Shown here: piece by piece, positions 28,909-36,454 of the stretch
Numbering within the stretch: position 1 is the stretch's first letter
Layout of the letters: each line of letters begins with the position of its first letter
NCBI RefSeq assembly: GCF_002211445.1
Contig: NZ_LSTO01000001.1
Span: 3,734,862 to 3,773,160 of the forward strand
Source: Noviherbaspirillum denitrificans
GTDB taxonomy: Bacteria > Pseudomonadota > Gammaproteobacteria > Burkholderiales > Burkholderiaceae_D
Direction of reading: 5' to 3'
DNA: 38,299 bases
The notes under the pieces: model-generated
The model's database searches: none
The model's input: only the letters and a program-made list of their open reading frames with translations
Told to the model about the DNA's origin: nothing
Program-made: the position numbers and the translations under genes

Positions 28909-29892
28909 TTACTTGTTCACATCCACGACGACGCGTCCGCGCACTTCACCCTTTAGCAGGCTGGCGGCGAGAGGGATCGCCTCGTCCAGTCCGACTTCGC
29001 GGCTGATCGTGCCCAGCTTGCTGATATCCAGGTCCGTAGCAAGGCGTTGCCATGCCGTCAGCCGGTCGGCGCGCGGGCACATCACGCTGTCGATCCCCGC
29101 GAGGGTGACACCGCGCAGGATGAACGGCGCGACGGTGGCGGGGAAATCCATGCCCGCGGCCAGGCCGCATGCGGTCACCACGCCGCGGTACTTCGTCGTC
29201 GCGCAGACGTTCGCAAGGACGTGACTGCCGACGACATCGACGGCGCCCGCCCAGCGCTCCTTGCCCAGGGGCTTGCCCGGGGAAGCGAACAGGGAGCGGT
29301 CCAGCACCTCCGCCGCGCCGAGGGACTTCAGGTAGTCAGCGTCATGCGGACGGCCGGTGACGGCGGCCACCGTATACCCGAGTTTGGCGAGGATAGCGAC
29401 GGCGACGCTGCCCACACCGCCCGCCGCACCGGTCACGACGATTTCGCCATCCGCAGGCCGCACACCATGCTTTTCAAGCGCGAGCACGCACAACATCGCG
29501 GTATAGCCGGCGGTACCGATCGCCATCGCCTGCTGCGGCGAAAACGTCGAAGGCAGCGGCACCAGCCAGTCGCCATTCAGGCGCGCCTTCTGCGCCAGTC
29601 CACCCCAGTGCGCTTCGCCGACACCCCATCCGTTCAGCACGACGGCGTCCCCGGCCTTGTATTCAGGGTGCGTGCTTTCCTCGACAACGCCAACCAGGTC
29701 GATGCCGGGCACCATCGGAAACTTGCGCACCACCGGCCCCTTGCCGGTAATGGCCAGGCCATCCTTGTAGTTCAGTGTCGAGTGGCTGACGCGAACGGTG
29801 ACGTTCCCCTCGGGCAGCTGCGATTCGTCGATTTCCTTCACGGCTGCACGGTAGCCCGCGTCGTCTTTCTCAATCAGGATTCCTTTGAACAT
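28909..29892 (-). CDS. acuI: Acrylyl-CoA reductase-type MDR oxidoreductase (AcuI/YhdH)
   Basis: This encodes 327 residues. The ATG at 29892 has GGAGGAG ahead. AcuI-type enzymes reduce acryloyl-CoA to propionyl-CoA with NADPH. The family markers are '[20 protein letters not shown]', '[16 protein letters not shown]', '[18 protein letters not shown]', the dinucleotide loop '[16 protein letters not shown]' and '[20 protein letters not shown]'. No zinc-binding Cys set is present, as expected for this zinc-free branch. It is the second gene behind a TetR regulator, 35 bases after it, resembling the acuR-acuI arrangement. Confidence 0.92.
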   Translation of the reverse strand: MFKGILIEKDDAGYRAAVKEIDESQLPEGNVTVRVSHSTLNYKDGLAITGKGPVVRKFPMVPGIDLVGVVEESTHPEYKAGDAVVLNGWGVGEAHWGGLAQKARLNGDWLVPLPSTFSPQQAMAIGTAGYTAMLCVLALEKHGVRPADGEIVVTGAAGGVGSVAVAILAKLGYTVAAVTGRPHDADYLKSLGAAEVLDRSLFASPGKPLGKERWAGAVDVVGSHVLANVCATTKYRGVVTACGLAAGMDFPATVAPFILRGVTLAGIDSVMCPRADRLTAWQRLATDLDISKLGTISREVGLDEAIPLAASLLKGEVRGRVVVDVNK

Positions 29893-29927
29893 CGTGTGCT
29901 CCTCCAAATGTAGAAATGCGGAACAAC

Positions 29928-30575
29928 TCAGCGACCGCGCTGTTCCACCAGCTTGAAAAACCCGTTGGCAAAAATATCGAGCGCCACGGCCTGCTGCTCG
30001 AGCTTGGCCCTGAGCACCGCGCCTTCCCAACCGATCCAGAAAAACTCGGCAAGTTGCGCGCAGTCGAGCGCTTGGCCGATCTCGCCTGTCTGCTGCGCTT
30101 CCTTCAGGCAGCGTTCTGTGCGTTGCTGCCAATCCCGGAAGACATCGGCGAGCTGGTGCCGGAAGGACTCCGGCAGGACAGCCATCTCCTGCCCCAGGTT
30201 GCCGACGAGGCAGCCACGTCGGAAGCCGTGCTTCGCCATGCCTTGCTTGGCGTCCTGGACAAAATAACGAAGGCGCTGCAAGGGGGTGCGGGAGGTGTCG
30301 AGAAAGCAGCGGTCGAGCTTGCGCGCAAAGTAGTCCGCATAGGCCGCGATCAGCACCTGGCCGAACGCTTCCTTGCTCGAAAAGTAATGGTAGAAAGAGC
30401 CCTTGGGGACGCCGACCATGCGCAGGATTTCATCGATACCGACGGAGGAGTAGCCCTTTTCCGTCAGCACAGCCAGCCCGGTGCTGACGAGCAGCGAACG
30501 GGTTTCGGCATAGGAACCGGCGGCATCCTTGGGCGGCCTTCCGCGCCGGCGCGGGCTGGTGGTTGATGTATCCAT
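29928..30575 (-). CDS. TetR-family repressor (AcuR-like)
   Basis: This encodes 215 residues. A basic N-terminal arm ('RRRGRPPKD') leads to the TetR helix-turn-helix: '[20 protein letters not shown]' then '[20 protein letters not shown]' (about 38-78). The ligand domain contains '[12 protein letters not shown]' and '[18 protein letters not shown]', which are typical of the AcuR/NemR-like branch that senses acrylate or electrophiles. It is the first gene of the TetR-AcuI-AhpD group and divergent from an MFS gene; the palindromes at 30580-30632 are its likely operators. Ligand is inferred from the acuI neighbour. Confidence 0.92.
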   Translation of the reverse strand: MDTSTTSPRRRGRPPKDAAGSYAETRSLLVSTGLAVLTEKGYSSVGIDEILRMVGVPKGSFYHYFSSKEAFGQVLIAAYADYFARKLDRCFLDTSRTPLQRLRYFVQDAKQGMAKHGFRRGCLVGNLGQEMAVLPESFRHQLADVFRDWQQRTERCLKEAQQTGEIGQALDCAQLAEFFWIGWEGAVLRAKLEQQAVALDIFANGFFKLVEQRGR

Positions 30576-30579
30576 GACG

Positions 30580-30612
30580 GCAAATAATTAGACGATCGGT
30601 CTAATTATTTGC
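30580..30612. promoter_or_regulatory. TetR operator 1: 33-bp perfect palindrome
   Basis: GCAAATAATTAGAC and GTCTAATTATTTGC are perfect 14-base arms around GATCG. It starts 5 bases upstream of the TetR start codon. TAAAAT at 30613-30618 could be a -10 box towards the MFS gene, with TAGACG (30589-30594) as a weak -35 inside the operator, so a bound repressor would block it. Confidence 0.8.
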
Positions 30613-30618
30613 TAAAAT

Positions 30619-30632
30619 TAGACGACTGTCTA
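30619..30632. promoter_or_regulatory. TetR operator 2: TAGAC-N4-GTCTA
   Basis: A second, shorter copy of the same TAGAC/GTCTA half-sites lies 6 bases after operator 1. The arms have 5 matching bases and a 4-base centre. It is between the first operator and the MFS start at 30678, so cooperative repression of the MFS gene is plausible. Confidence 0.6.
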
Positions 30633-30677
30633 CTAAATTATGGGGTCGAGGCCGCCAAGATCCCTGCCCATATCGAG

Positions 30678-31931
30678 ATGACGCGCAGCTCCTGGTACTT
30701 CGGTTGGAACATCGTTGCCGCCGCCACCCTGCTGACCATGCTGACCGTAGGCATGCGCCTCGGCATCGGCCCCTTCTTCCTTCCGATGGTGGAAGACCTC
30801 GGCTTCAGCCGCAGTCTGCTGGCAACGATCATCGCCATCGGGATGCTGTGCTACGGATTGGCGATGCCGCTTGCCGGCTACCTGGTCGGACGTTACGGGA
30901 CGCGCTTCGTGCTCTTGCTCGGCACGGCGATCGTGTTTCTGTCGACCGTCTGGACGGTCACGGCCCGCACACCGGCTTCCTTCCTGCTCGCATTCGGCGT
31001 GCTGATGTCTTTCGGCCTCGGCTTCACCAGTCCGGTTGCCCTGACACCGGTGATCAGCCGCTGGTTCACCCGCCAGCGCGGCATGGCCCTGTTCTTCCTC
31101 TCGACCGGGTCGATGGCCGGCATGGCCGTCCTGACGCCGGTCCTCACCTTGTCCATCAAATGGCTGAACTGGCAGCAGACCTTGATGGGCTTCGCTGTCA
31201 CATTCGCCCTGGTCACGGTGCCCGCCGCGCTGTTCATCATCCGCGACGACGCGCCGCCGAACACAGACCTGCTGCCCGAACAGATCAACGCCGAAGCGCA
31301 AGCGTCCCGGACGGCACCCGCGAGCCTCACCTTCGCCGCCGCGCTGCGCACCTCGCCATTCTGGAAAATCGTGCTCGGACTCTTTGCCTGTGGATTCAGC
31401 ATGAACCTGCTGGGCACGCATGGCGTGCCGATGCTGATGGACCACGGCTTTGACGCAATGACGAGCTCCTATGGCATCGGGATCATCGGCCTTGTCGCCA
31501 TTCTCGGAACGCTGGTCCTGGGCAGGATTTCGGACCGCACGCCGCGCCGGAATATCCTCGGGGCGATCTACTTCGTGCGGGGCCTCGGATTCTTTGCCCT
31601 GCTCCTCGTGGGTACGCACTGGGAGCTGTACATCGCCGCCGCGATCGGCGGCATGGTCTGGGCCGGCAGCATCGCCACCTCATCGGCCATCCTTGCAGAT
31701 ATCTATGGTGTGCGGCTGGTCGGGGTCATGTACGGGACGGCGTACCTGGGACATCAGATCGGCGCGATGCTCAGCTCCTGGCTTGGGGGCTGGGGGTTTG
31801 AACACTTCGGCACGCACTGGGTTGCGTTTGGAAGCTCGGGGGCTCTTCTTTTGATTGCGGCTGGTGTGTCGATGCGGCTGCCGTTGAAGGGGTTTACTTT
31901 GATGTCGGCTTCCGTGCCGGTGCGTGGGTAG
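30678..31931 (+). CDS. MFS transporter (oxalate/formate antiporter-like branch)
   Basis: This encodes 417 residues from the ATG at 30678; the in-frame TTG at 30609 lies in the operator and is less likely. Twelve membrane helices are seen. 'GMRLGIGPFFLPMVEDLGFSR' and 'AGYLVGRYGTRFVLLLGTAI' (motif A-like loop after helix 2) are typical of the major facilitator superfamily, as is 'LGRISDRTPRRNILGAIYFV' in the second half. The substrate is not clear; monocarboxylates are suggested by the branch. Control by the divergent TetR regulator points to a substrate or product tied to acrylate or electrophile handling. Confidence 0.9.
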   Translation: MTRSSWYFGWNIVAAATLLTMLTVGMRLGIGPFFLPMVEDLGFSRSLLATIIAIGMLCYGLAMPLAGYLVGRYGTRFVLLLGTAIVFLSTVWTVTARTPASFLLAFGVLMSFGLGFTSPVALTPVISRWFTRQRGMALFFLSTGSMAGMAVLTPVLTLSIKWLNWQQTLMGFAVTFALVTVPAALFIIRDDAPPNTDLLPEQINAEAQASRTAPASLTFAAALRTSPFWKIVLGLFACGFSMNLLGTHGVPMLMDHGFDAMTSSYGIGIIGLVAILGTLVLGRISDRTPRRNILGAIYFVRGLGFFALLLVGTHWELYIAAAIGGMVWAGSIATSSAILADIYGVRLVGVMYGTAYLGHQIGAMLSSWLGGWGFEHFGTHWVAFGSSGALLLIAAGVSMRLPLKGFTLMSASVPVRG

Positions 31932-31940
31932 GTTCTGTTG

Positions 31941-32144
31941 CTACTGCAACGTTGCCACGAGTGTGCCGCGCTGATCGACAAAAACTTGGAATGAATTCAA
32001 CCGGTGCAAGTGTGCGTTCGTTTCCACCTCTTTGCCATCAATAAGTAATCGTGCTTGAAGTCCCGATGCGAAGTGGACGCGGGCGTTGAGCTTTTCGTTG
32101 AGGACGTCCGGAGCCTCCCCGTAGCTGACGTTCGAGATTACACC
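31941..32144 (-). pseudogene. Possible C-terminal gene remnant with no start codon
   Basis: On the minus strand a frame is open from after a TGA (32147-32145) to TAG at 31943-31941, 67 codons. It reads like protein: 'NVSYGEAPDVLNEKLNARVH', 'FASGLQARLLIDGKEVETNA', 'LNSFQVFVDQRGTLVATLQ'. No ATG, GTG or TTG gives a plausible start near the front. It may be the end of a gene lost by rearrangement. The family is unknown. It is followed by the truncated LysR gene upstream, another sign of decay in this part. Confidence 0.35.
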
Positions 32145-32214
32145 TCATTTGGCTTTTCTAGCGGCGGGACGCGGCTCGCAATGTCATTAACCAGAGAACA
32201 CCTCCGGTACGGCA

Positions 32215-32938
32215 TCACAACTTACTTAGCAGGTTTTCCAATGCAGCCCCCACAACTTGCGTGAATGCTCGAACCCGTGCCGTATTACGAAGATCTGGAT
32301 GCGTAAGTATCCATAACGGGCTTTCCAACTCGTCGATCGGGGCTGACAGGGCCACAAGATCATTCATCCCATAAGCCATAAACTCTGGCAATAACGCCAC
32401 TCCCAAACCCGCCCGCAAAAGGGCTAATGACGTTGGGAAGTGATCTGCCCTCATAACCACTGATGAGTCCGGCACATGCTTGTGCATCCAGCGGTCGTAA
32501 GGCCTTTCGCGTGCATCTCGCCCCAAACAGATCCAGGGATAGGCGCCTACAAGATAATCGATACTCCGAGTTACCGATCCTTTATCTGATGGTAGAAGGA
32601 ACGGCGCATCGTTCCATGCATAGATGCGAAACCGAATATTTCCCAGTTTACGTCCGACAAGATAGTCCGGAACACGAGTAGCAAAACGAATTGCGATGTC
32701 TGCATCACGACGTGCCAAGTCAACCTGCTCTCGTGCAGTTTGAATCTCAACCTCAATAGCCGGGTATTGACTTCGGAAGGCGGCAAGAGTCGGCGGCAAC
32801 AAGTGCTGCGCGATGACGAAGCCAGTTGAAATTTGCAGACTGCCAGCCAGCCGAGTGTCGCCTCCCGCAATGCGTCGCTCAGCCTCGGCAAAAAGCGGCT
32901 CACATTGTTCCGCTGTACGTCGTAGGACTTCGCCGGCT
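32215..32938 (-). pseudogene. LysR-family regulator truncated by an insertion sequence
   Basis: The frame reads from the insertion-sequence end to the stop at 32215, 240 residues: 'AGEVLRRTAEQCEPLFAEAE', 'GSLQISTGFVIAQHLLPPTL', 'YPAIEVEIQTAREQVDLARR', 'RAGLGVALLPEFMAYGMNDL'. These are the linker helix and the whole substrate-binding domain of a LysR regulator. The first 60 or so residues with the helix-turn-helix are missing, because the frame runs straight into the left end of the IS at 32939. The lost part is not found on the far side of the element, so a deletion or recombination followed insertion. It has no start codon of its own and is probably silent. Confidence 0.85.
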
Positions 32939-32968
32939 TGTAATGACCCACTGAAAACCTGCTCAGGT
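32939..32968 (+). repeat. IS left inverted repeat
   Basis: It begins TGTAATGACCCACTGAAAAC and pairs with the right end at 34123-34151, with about four differences including one base of length. It includes ACCTG-CT-CAGGT. Confidence 0.85.
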
Positions 32969-32990
32969 GATAATTCTGTAAGGAAGTCAC

Positions 32991-33305
32991 ATGAGCACGG
33001 TAATGGAAGAAGAATTCAAACGATGGACAGCCAAGCGTAAAGCGGCGTTGGTGACCGAGATCATCCAGGGCAAGACCAGCGTAGCGGAGGCGAGCCGGAC
33101 GTACGACTTGCCCCCATCTGAGGTCGAGGAATGGGTGGAAGAAGGCCGCAAGGGTCTTGAGAACGCTCTGAGAGCCAAGCCGCTGGATATCAAGGAACAG
33201 TACGAGCGGCAGATCAAGGAACTGCAGGAAGCGTACGGTGAAGCAATGCTGGAGCTGCGCGCCAGAAAAAAATTGCAGTCCCTGCTGGGCGAGGACGAGA
33301 AGTGA
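32991..33305 (+). CDS. IS3-family transposase OrfA
   Basis: This encodes 104 residues with AAGGAA ahead of the ATG. It is the DNA-binding half of an IS3-family transposase: a helix-turn-helix region ('WTAKRKAALVTEIIQGKTSV', 'EASRTYDLPPSEVEEWVEEG', the DUF1153-type pattern) and a Leu/Ala/Glu-rich coiled coil ('IKEQYERQIKELQEAYGEAM'). The run of seven A at 33266-33272 lies near its end in the register of a -1 slippery site, so part of the ribosomes may shift into orfB. The stop overlaps the orfB start by 4 bases. Confidence 0.92.
   Translation: MSTVMEEEFKRWTAKRKAALVTEIIQGKTSVAEASRTYDLPPSEVEEWVEEGRKGLENALRAKPLDIKEQYERQIKELQEAYGEAMLELRARKKLQSLLGEDEK
33266..33272 (+). promoter_or_regulatory. Programmed -1 frameshift site (A AAA AAA)
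   Basis: Seven A sit in the orfA frame as A-AAA-AAA, the classical slippery heptamer register. Moving back one base enters the orfB frame, which is open from there to the GTG at 33302 with no stop. A small stem (GCAG-TCC-CTGC) follows shortly after. This would make the OrfAB fusion transposase. Confidence 0.7.
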
Positions 33306-34123
33306 TCGAGACGATCCGCCAGGGACTCAAGCAGGACGGTTTTGACGTCTCGATCAGCAAGATCTGCCAGTGGTTTGCGGTGCCGCGTCGCACGGTCTAT
33401 TACAAGCCGGTCAAGGGCTCGCCGAAGGTGCAGACCTGCTTTGCCCAACCGATCAAGGCGATGATCGAAGAGAACCCGTCCTTCGGTTATCGCACGGTGG
33501 CGCACCTGCTGGACTTCAACAAGAACACGGTGCAGCGGATCTTCCAGTTGATGGGCTGGCAGGTCAAGAAGCGGCCGATCGGTTTTCGACCACGCATACA
33601 AGCCTTGCCGTCCGTAGCGCAACGTCCCAACGAGCGCTGGGCCACCGACTTGTGTCGAGTCTGGGCCGGGCGTGATGGGTGGGCCGTGTTGGCGTTGGTA
33701 ATTGATTGCCATACCCGTGAACTGCTGGGTTGGCATCTATCCCGATCCGGTAAGGCCAAGACGGCTGAATCAGCCTTGGAACAGGCATTGATCGCGCGCT
33801 ACGGAACATTGGGGCGAGTGCAATCTCCGTTTCTGCTTCGTTCAGATAACGGCCTGGTCTTCACCAGTCGCAGCTATACCGCCTTGGTACGCAGCTATGG
33901 GTTGAGACAGGAGTTCATCACGCCGCACTGTCCCGAGCAGAACGGCATGATCGAGCGCGTGATCAGGACGTTGAAGGAGCAATGCGTACATCGGCAGCGC
34001 TTCGAGACGTTGCAGCATGCCAGCCGGGTCATTGCTGACTGGATTGGCTTTTATAACACTCGACGTCCGCACCAGGCGCTGGGAATGAAGACACCTGCTG
34101 AAGTATTCGCTTTAGCAGCCTAA
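33302..34123 (+). CDS. IS3-family transposase OrfB (DDE integrase)
   Basis: This encodes 273 residues from a GTG that overlaps the orfA stop. The HTH_21-like region ('IEENPSFGYRTVAHLLDFNK') precedes the rve integrase core. The catalytic residues are Asp116 ('ERWATDLCRV'), Asp182 ('LLRSDNGLVF') and Glu218 ('EQNGMIERVI'), giving DD(35)E spacing. The end 'DWIGFYNTRRPHQALGMKTP' is a hallmark. It may act alone or as the C-terminal part of OrfAB. All key residues are intact, so the element may be active. Confidence 0.95.
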   Translation: MIETIRQGLKQDGFDVSISKICQWFAVPRRTVYYKPVKGSPKVQTCFAQPIKAMIEENPSFGYRTVAHLLDFNKNTVQRIFQLMGWQVKKRPIGFRPRIQALPSVAQRPNERWATDLCRVWAGRDGWAVLALVIDCHTRELLGWHLSRSGKAKTAESALEQALIARYGTLGRVQSPFLLRSDNGLVFTSRSYTALVRSYGLRQEFITPHCPEQNGMIERVIRTLKEQCVHRQRFETLQHASRVIADWIGFYNTRRPHQALGMKTPAEVFALAA

Positions 34124-34151
34124 CCTGTGCAGGTTTCGCTGGGTCATTACA
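34123..34151 (-). repeat. IS right inverted repeat
   Basis: Read on the minus strand it begins TGTAATGACCCAGCGAAACC and includes ACCTG-TG-CAGGT. It overlaps the last base of the orfB stop codon. Confidence 0.85.
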
Positions 34152-34451
34152 TCGGGGGATAAGGCCTCGTCGACATTATAGGTGTAATGTCAGATCTCCC
34201 GGACTTGCGACAGACCGAATATAGGCGAGGCGAATCGGGCCAATAAATGCCGATGAGCACTTGTCGGTGATCGACATAAACCTCACTACGTTGGGGGGCG
34301 CCGGCAAATGCGGCTCCAGTGAGCCCAGGCAGCGCGGACAAGCCAGTTCGACTCATCGCCAAGCGACTTATCCCTTCCTGTTTCGTTCCGCCAGACAAAC
34401 CGTAGCCGTTGATAATGGAGGCAAGCTAGTCGCCGACCAAGATTTTTTGAA
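34152..34451. other. Region between the IS and the HepT-like gene
   Basis: These 300 bases have no recognised gene. A minus-strand frame from 34398 runs about 83 codons and takes its stop from the IS end; it contains 'VYVDHRQVLIGIYWPDSPRL', which is not obviously random, but there is no family match or ribosome binding site. It does not contain the missing LysR N-terminus. Confidence 0.4.
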
Positions 34452-34835
34452 TTAGGGCTTCGGTGCTGGATGTCTGTTTTGCCGAAATTGAAGCAACTTG
34501 ACCACCTGCTGGTGCATTGGTGAGAGTTCCGTCTGGATCGTCTTCCAGACGATCTCCAGATCAATTTTTAGGTACGACTGCGACGCGTGGTTGCGCAAAG
34601 CGTAAATCACTGTCCATGGAAAATCGCTGTGCTGGTCGGCAAAATCGGGGTCGCACTTTCCAATATTGTTTGCCGCTTCGCCGACGATCTCGATGTTGCG
34701 GATTACCGCGTCTTGCACCATCTCGTTTTGTAGGAATGCAGTTTCATCCATCTCTTCCGTGTAGCGCCGGATGCGCTCGATGGCTTGCTGGATGTGCTCC
34801 AGATAATCCGGCACGCGCGATGCGTTCCTAGTCAT
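34452..34835 (-). CDS. hepT: HepT-like (DUF86) toxin-family protein with altered active site
   Basis: This encodes 127 residues. The HEPN-type helical fold is clear: 'YLEHIQQAIERIRRYTEEMD', 'QDAVIRNIEIVGEAANNIGK', then 'PWTVIYALRN' and 'IDLEIVWKTIQTELSP'. HepT ribonucleases carry an R-x4-H-x-Y motif, where the Tyr is the residue modified by the MntA antitoxin. Here it reads Arg81-Asn-His-Ala-Ser-Gln86-Ser-Tyr88, so the catalytic His is Gln while Arg and Tyr are kept. The protein may be a non-cleaving variant. It overlaps the upstream nucleotidyltransferase gene by 4 bases, the normal order for this pair. Confidence 0.85.
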   Translation of the reverse strand: MTRNASRVPDYLEHIQQAIERIRRYTEEMDETAFLQNEMVQDAVIRNIEIVGEAANNIGKCDPDFADQHSDFPWTVIYALRNHASQSYLKIDLEIVWKTIQTELSPMHQQVVKLLQFRQNRHPAPKP

Positions 34836-35122
34836 ACATGCACCCTGTCCGCCAGTACCGCCCCACGGAATTTTTCTGGCGACGTTTTCGGCGTCAGCAC
34901 GTCTACCGTCACTCCAAGCAGTTCTTCCTGCTCGACCTGAATCGCCGCCACATCCATTAATGCGGTGTCTGGCGTCGAGTCAACCAGCAGATCAAGGTCG
35001 CTGCCGTCCGTATCGTTGCCGTGAATCCCTGAGCCAAATGCCCGCACATTGCGGTCGCGATGCAACTCCACGATGCGACGAATCACGTGACAGTGAGACT
35101 GGAGGGCGACGGACGGTTTCAT
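34832..35122 (-). CDS. mntA: MntA-type minimal nucleotidyltransferase (antitoxin family)
   Basis: This encodes 96 residues. It is a small MNT-fold nucleotidyltransferase. The motif GS-x10-DxD is exact: Gly30-Ser31 and Asp42-Leu-Asp44 in 'FGSGIHGNDTDGSDLDLLVD', with a third Asp near residue 75 ('VTVDVLT'). In MntA/HepT pairs the antitoxin adds AMP to the Tyr of the HepT motif. All catalytic residues appear intact. The stop overlaps the hepT-like start (ATGA), indicating coupled translation. Confidence 0.88.
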   Translation of the reverse strand: MKPSVALQSHCHVIRRIVELHRDRNVRAFGSGIHGNDTDGSDLDLLVDSTPDTALMDVAAIQVEQEELLGVTVDVLTPKTSPEKFRGAVLADRVHV

Positions 35123-35218
35123 GGCGAGAATCTACAGGATTCACCGGAATGACATTAATGCGACCAGCAAGCGGTACTGCAGCGCGCCAAATTCAGTTCA
35201 AACTATTGCACCTAGAAA

Positions 35219-35431
35219 TTATCGACGGCCCCTCGCCCGCATTTCATCAAACTGTCTTTGATTAATCTCGCCCATTCTTCGCAGGACTATTTCGCCAGCT
35301 TCACTACGGATAGTAACGCTCAGATTATCGCCTGCTGCCCATCCCATTTCGTTGAGCAGCTCTTTGGGAAGCAAAAGTATTTGGCCGCCGCTTCCGTCGC
35401 ACGGCGCTTGAATCGTTGTTTGCCAGCTCAT
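35219..35431 (-). CDS. AbrB/MazE-type DNA-binding protein, no visible toxin partner
   Basis: This encodes 70 residues from the ATG at 35431. It has the swapped-hairpin AbrB pattern: 'GGQILLLPKELLNEMGWAAG' followed by 'DNLSVTIRSEAGEIVLRRM', then a short Arg-rich tail ('QRQFDEMRARGRR'). Such proteins are usually antitoxins that repress their own operon, with a toxin gene next door. No toxin follows; the next gene on the strand is mntA, 96 bases on. The gene upstream (35568-35852) is not a recognised toxin. A longer frame to 35476 lacks support. Confidence 0.75.
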   Translation of the reverse strand: MSWQTTIQAPCDGSGGQILLLPKELLNEMGWAAGDNLSVTIRSEAGEIVLRRMGEINQRQFDEMRARGRR

Positions 35432-35567
35432 GTTGAACGTCCAAGTTATTGAATCTAAACCGATTCCTAGTAGCAATCAAACCGATTTCGAAATGTTTGC
35501 TATGTGCTCAATGTTATACCGTTCTTGACTCCGAAACGGTTTCAGTCGCCGGGAATAGTTGTGGCGA

Positions 35568-35852
35568 TTATCCTGACATCATCTCGTCATCTAGATACTT
35601 TATAACTACTTTCTTCAACGCGGCATCACTCAGTTCATCAATGTTCACACGCTCAAGCTTGTTTAGCTGAGCAATCGATCTGATGTGACAATCAAACAGC
35701 TCTCGTAGTCGCGCAAAATCTCCGGTCTGCAGCGAATGCAGAAGAACTTTTTTCTGCGCGTTTAGCATTAAAACGTTGGCTTCATTCATTTTGATTAAAG
35801 CGCAGTTGTTCAAATGTTGATTCAACGTGCTGCCCTTGAGCGACCGAGCCAT
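35568..35852 (-). CDS. Hypothetical protein, second gene of an unknown pair
   Basis: This encodes 94 residues. It looks like an all-helical protein: 'LNNCALIKMNEANVLMLNAQ', 'KKVLLHSLQTGDFARLRELF', 'LDDEMMSG' at the end. There is no signal peptide, membrane segment or known motif. It starts 10 bases after the stop of the 160-residue gene, so the two form an operon. It lies in an AT-richer stretch (many AAT/ATT codons) unlike the metal genes, suggesting recent transfer. An adaptor or toxin-antitoxin-like role is possible but not shown. Confidence 0.6.
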   Translation of the reverse strand: MARSLKGSTLNQHLNNCALIKMNEANVLMLNAQKKVLLHSLQTGDFARLRELFDCHIRSIAQLNKLERVNIDELSDAALKKVVIKYLDDEMMSG

Positions 35853-35862
35853 CTGATTCTTT

Positions 35863-36345
35863 CTATGAAGTAGAACACCGACTCTGGTGAATTACCGGAA
35901 TGGCATCGAGCGGCAAGGCTTGGGCTTTTATAAATTCATTTTTTGTTACGAGCAAATATTCTGCGAGTTCGCAGTAATGTTCAGGCGCAAGTTCCTGCTC
36001 GTCGTTAGAGGAAAAATAATAGTCAAGATAAGCCGTCGCAAGGTCTGGCCGGTTCGCAAAGTAGTTTGTTAGCCGACGACGAAATAATGCTGGAGTAGCA
36101 ATTAATTCGCCTGTCTTCTCGAAATGTTGCCTTTCCTTTGCCGTCAAAATCCAAAAACGCTCGCCAAATTCACCATCCAGGATATAGCTGCGAACGTACT
36201 TATCGTGGATGCAGACCTGCAGTTTGAACGCCCTAATCGCGCTCGAAACAGAGTCCGCGTGAACAATGTGTATGAGTCCTTCGTCATCGTCGATTCGACA
36301 ATCGGTGCTTGAGACCAAGAATTGCACATCCCCCCCCGGAACCAA
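35863..36345 (-). CDS. Hypothetical protein, first gene of an unknown pair
   Basis: This encodes 160 residues, soluble, starting 'MVPGGDVQFLVSSTDCRIDD'. The N-terminal half seems beta-rich ('FKLQVCIHDKYVRSYILDGE', 'FGERFWILTAKERQHFEKTG'), the C-terminal half helical ('FRRRLTNYFANRPDLATAYL', 'HYCELAEYLLVTKNEFIKAQ'). I recognise no family. The gene is divergent from an XRE regulator over 109 bases and heads a two-gene operon with the 94-residue gene. The base composition is lower in GC than the metal region. Confidence 0.65.
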   Translation of the reverse strand: MVPGGDVQFLVSSTDCRIDDDEGLIHIVHADSVSSAIRAFKLQVCIHDKYVRSYILDGEFGERFWILTAKERQHFEKTGELIATPALFRRRLTNYFANRPDLATAYLDYYFSSNDEQELAPEHYCELAEYLLVTKNEFIKAQALPLDAIPVIHQSRCSTS

Positions 36346-36454
36346 TGTATTCAGCGGAATTATACCTTATTGGCTACGTTTATAGACTATATGGTTGTTC
36401 CTGTTTTGCGCCCGATGCCGAAACATTCATGCTCTTCAAATGATGAGGCAACGA
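36346..36454. promoter_or_regulatory. Divergent promoter region between the unknown pair and the XRE gene
   Basis: This 109-base AT-rich stretch separates two divergent units. It contains TATACC (36361-36366) and TATAGACTATA (36381-36391), the latter a short perfect dyad (TATAG-A-CTATA). I cannot assign a defined promoter, but an XRE-bound operator here would control both sides. Confidence 0.4.

Larger units (their letters stand above)
32939..34151 (+). mobile_element. IS3-family insertion sequence, 1213 bp
   Basis: The ends are imperfect inverted repeats: TGTAATGACCCA at 32939 and its complement ending at 34151, continuing for about 30 bases with GAAA(A)CCTGC and CAGGT shared. Each end holds an ACCTG-N2-CAGGT dyad. 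Inside are orfA (32991-33305) and orfB (33302-34123) with a DD(35)E catalytic triad. No target-site duplication is seen (left flank ends GCCGGCT, right flank starts TCGGGGG), which suggests the flanks were rearranged. Confidence 0.9.

Noticed and set aside
30633-31619. Minus-strand frame of 328 codons
   Set aside because: Antisense to the MFS transporter with clear membrane helices; highly charged mirror translation.
34452-35122. hepT/mntA called as a normal active toxin-antitoxin pair
   Set aside because: The catalytic His of R-x4-H-x-Y is Gln, so ordinary RNase activity cannot be assumed.
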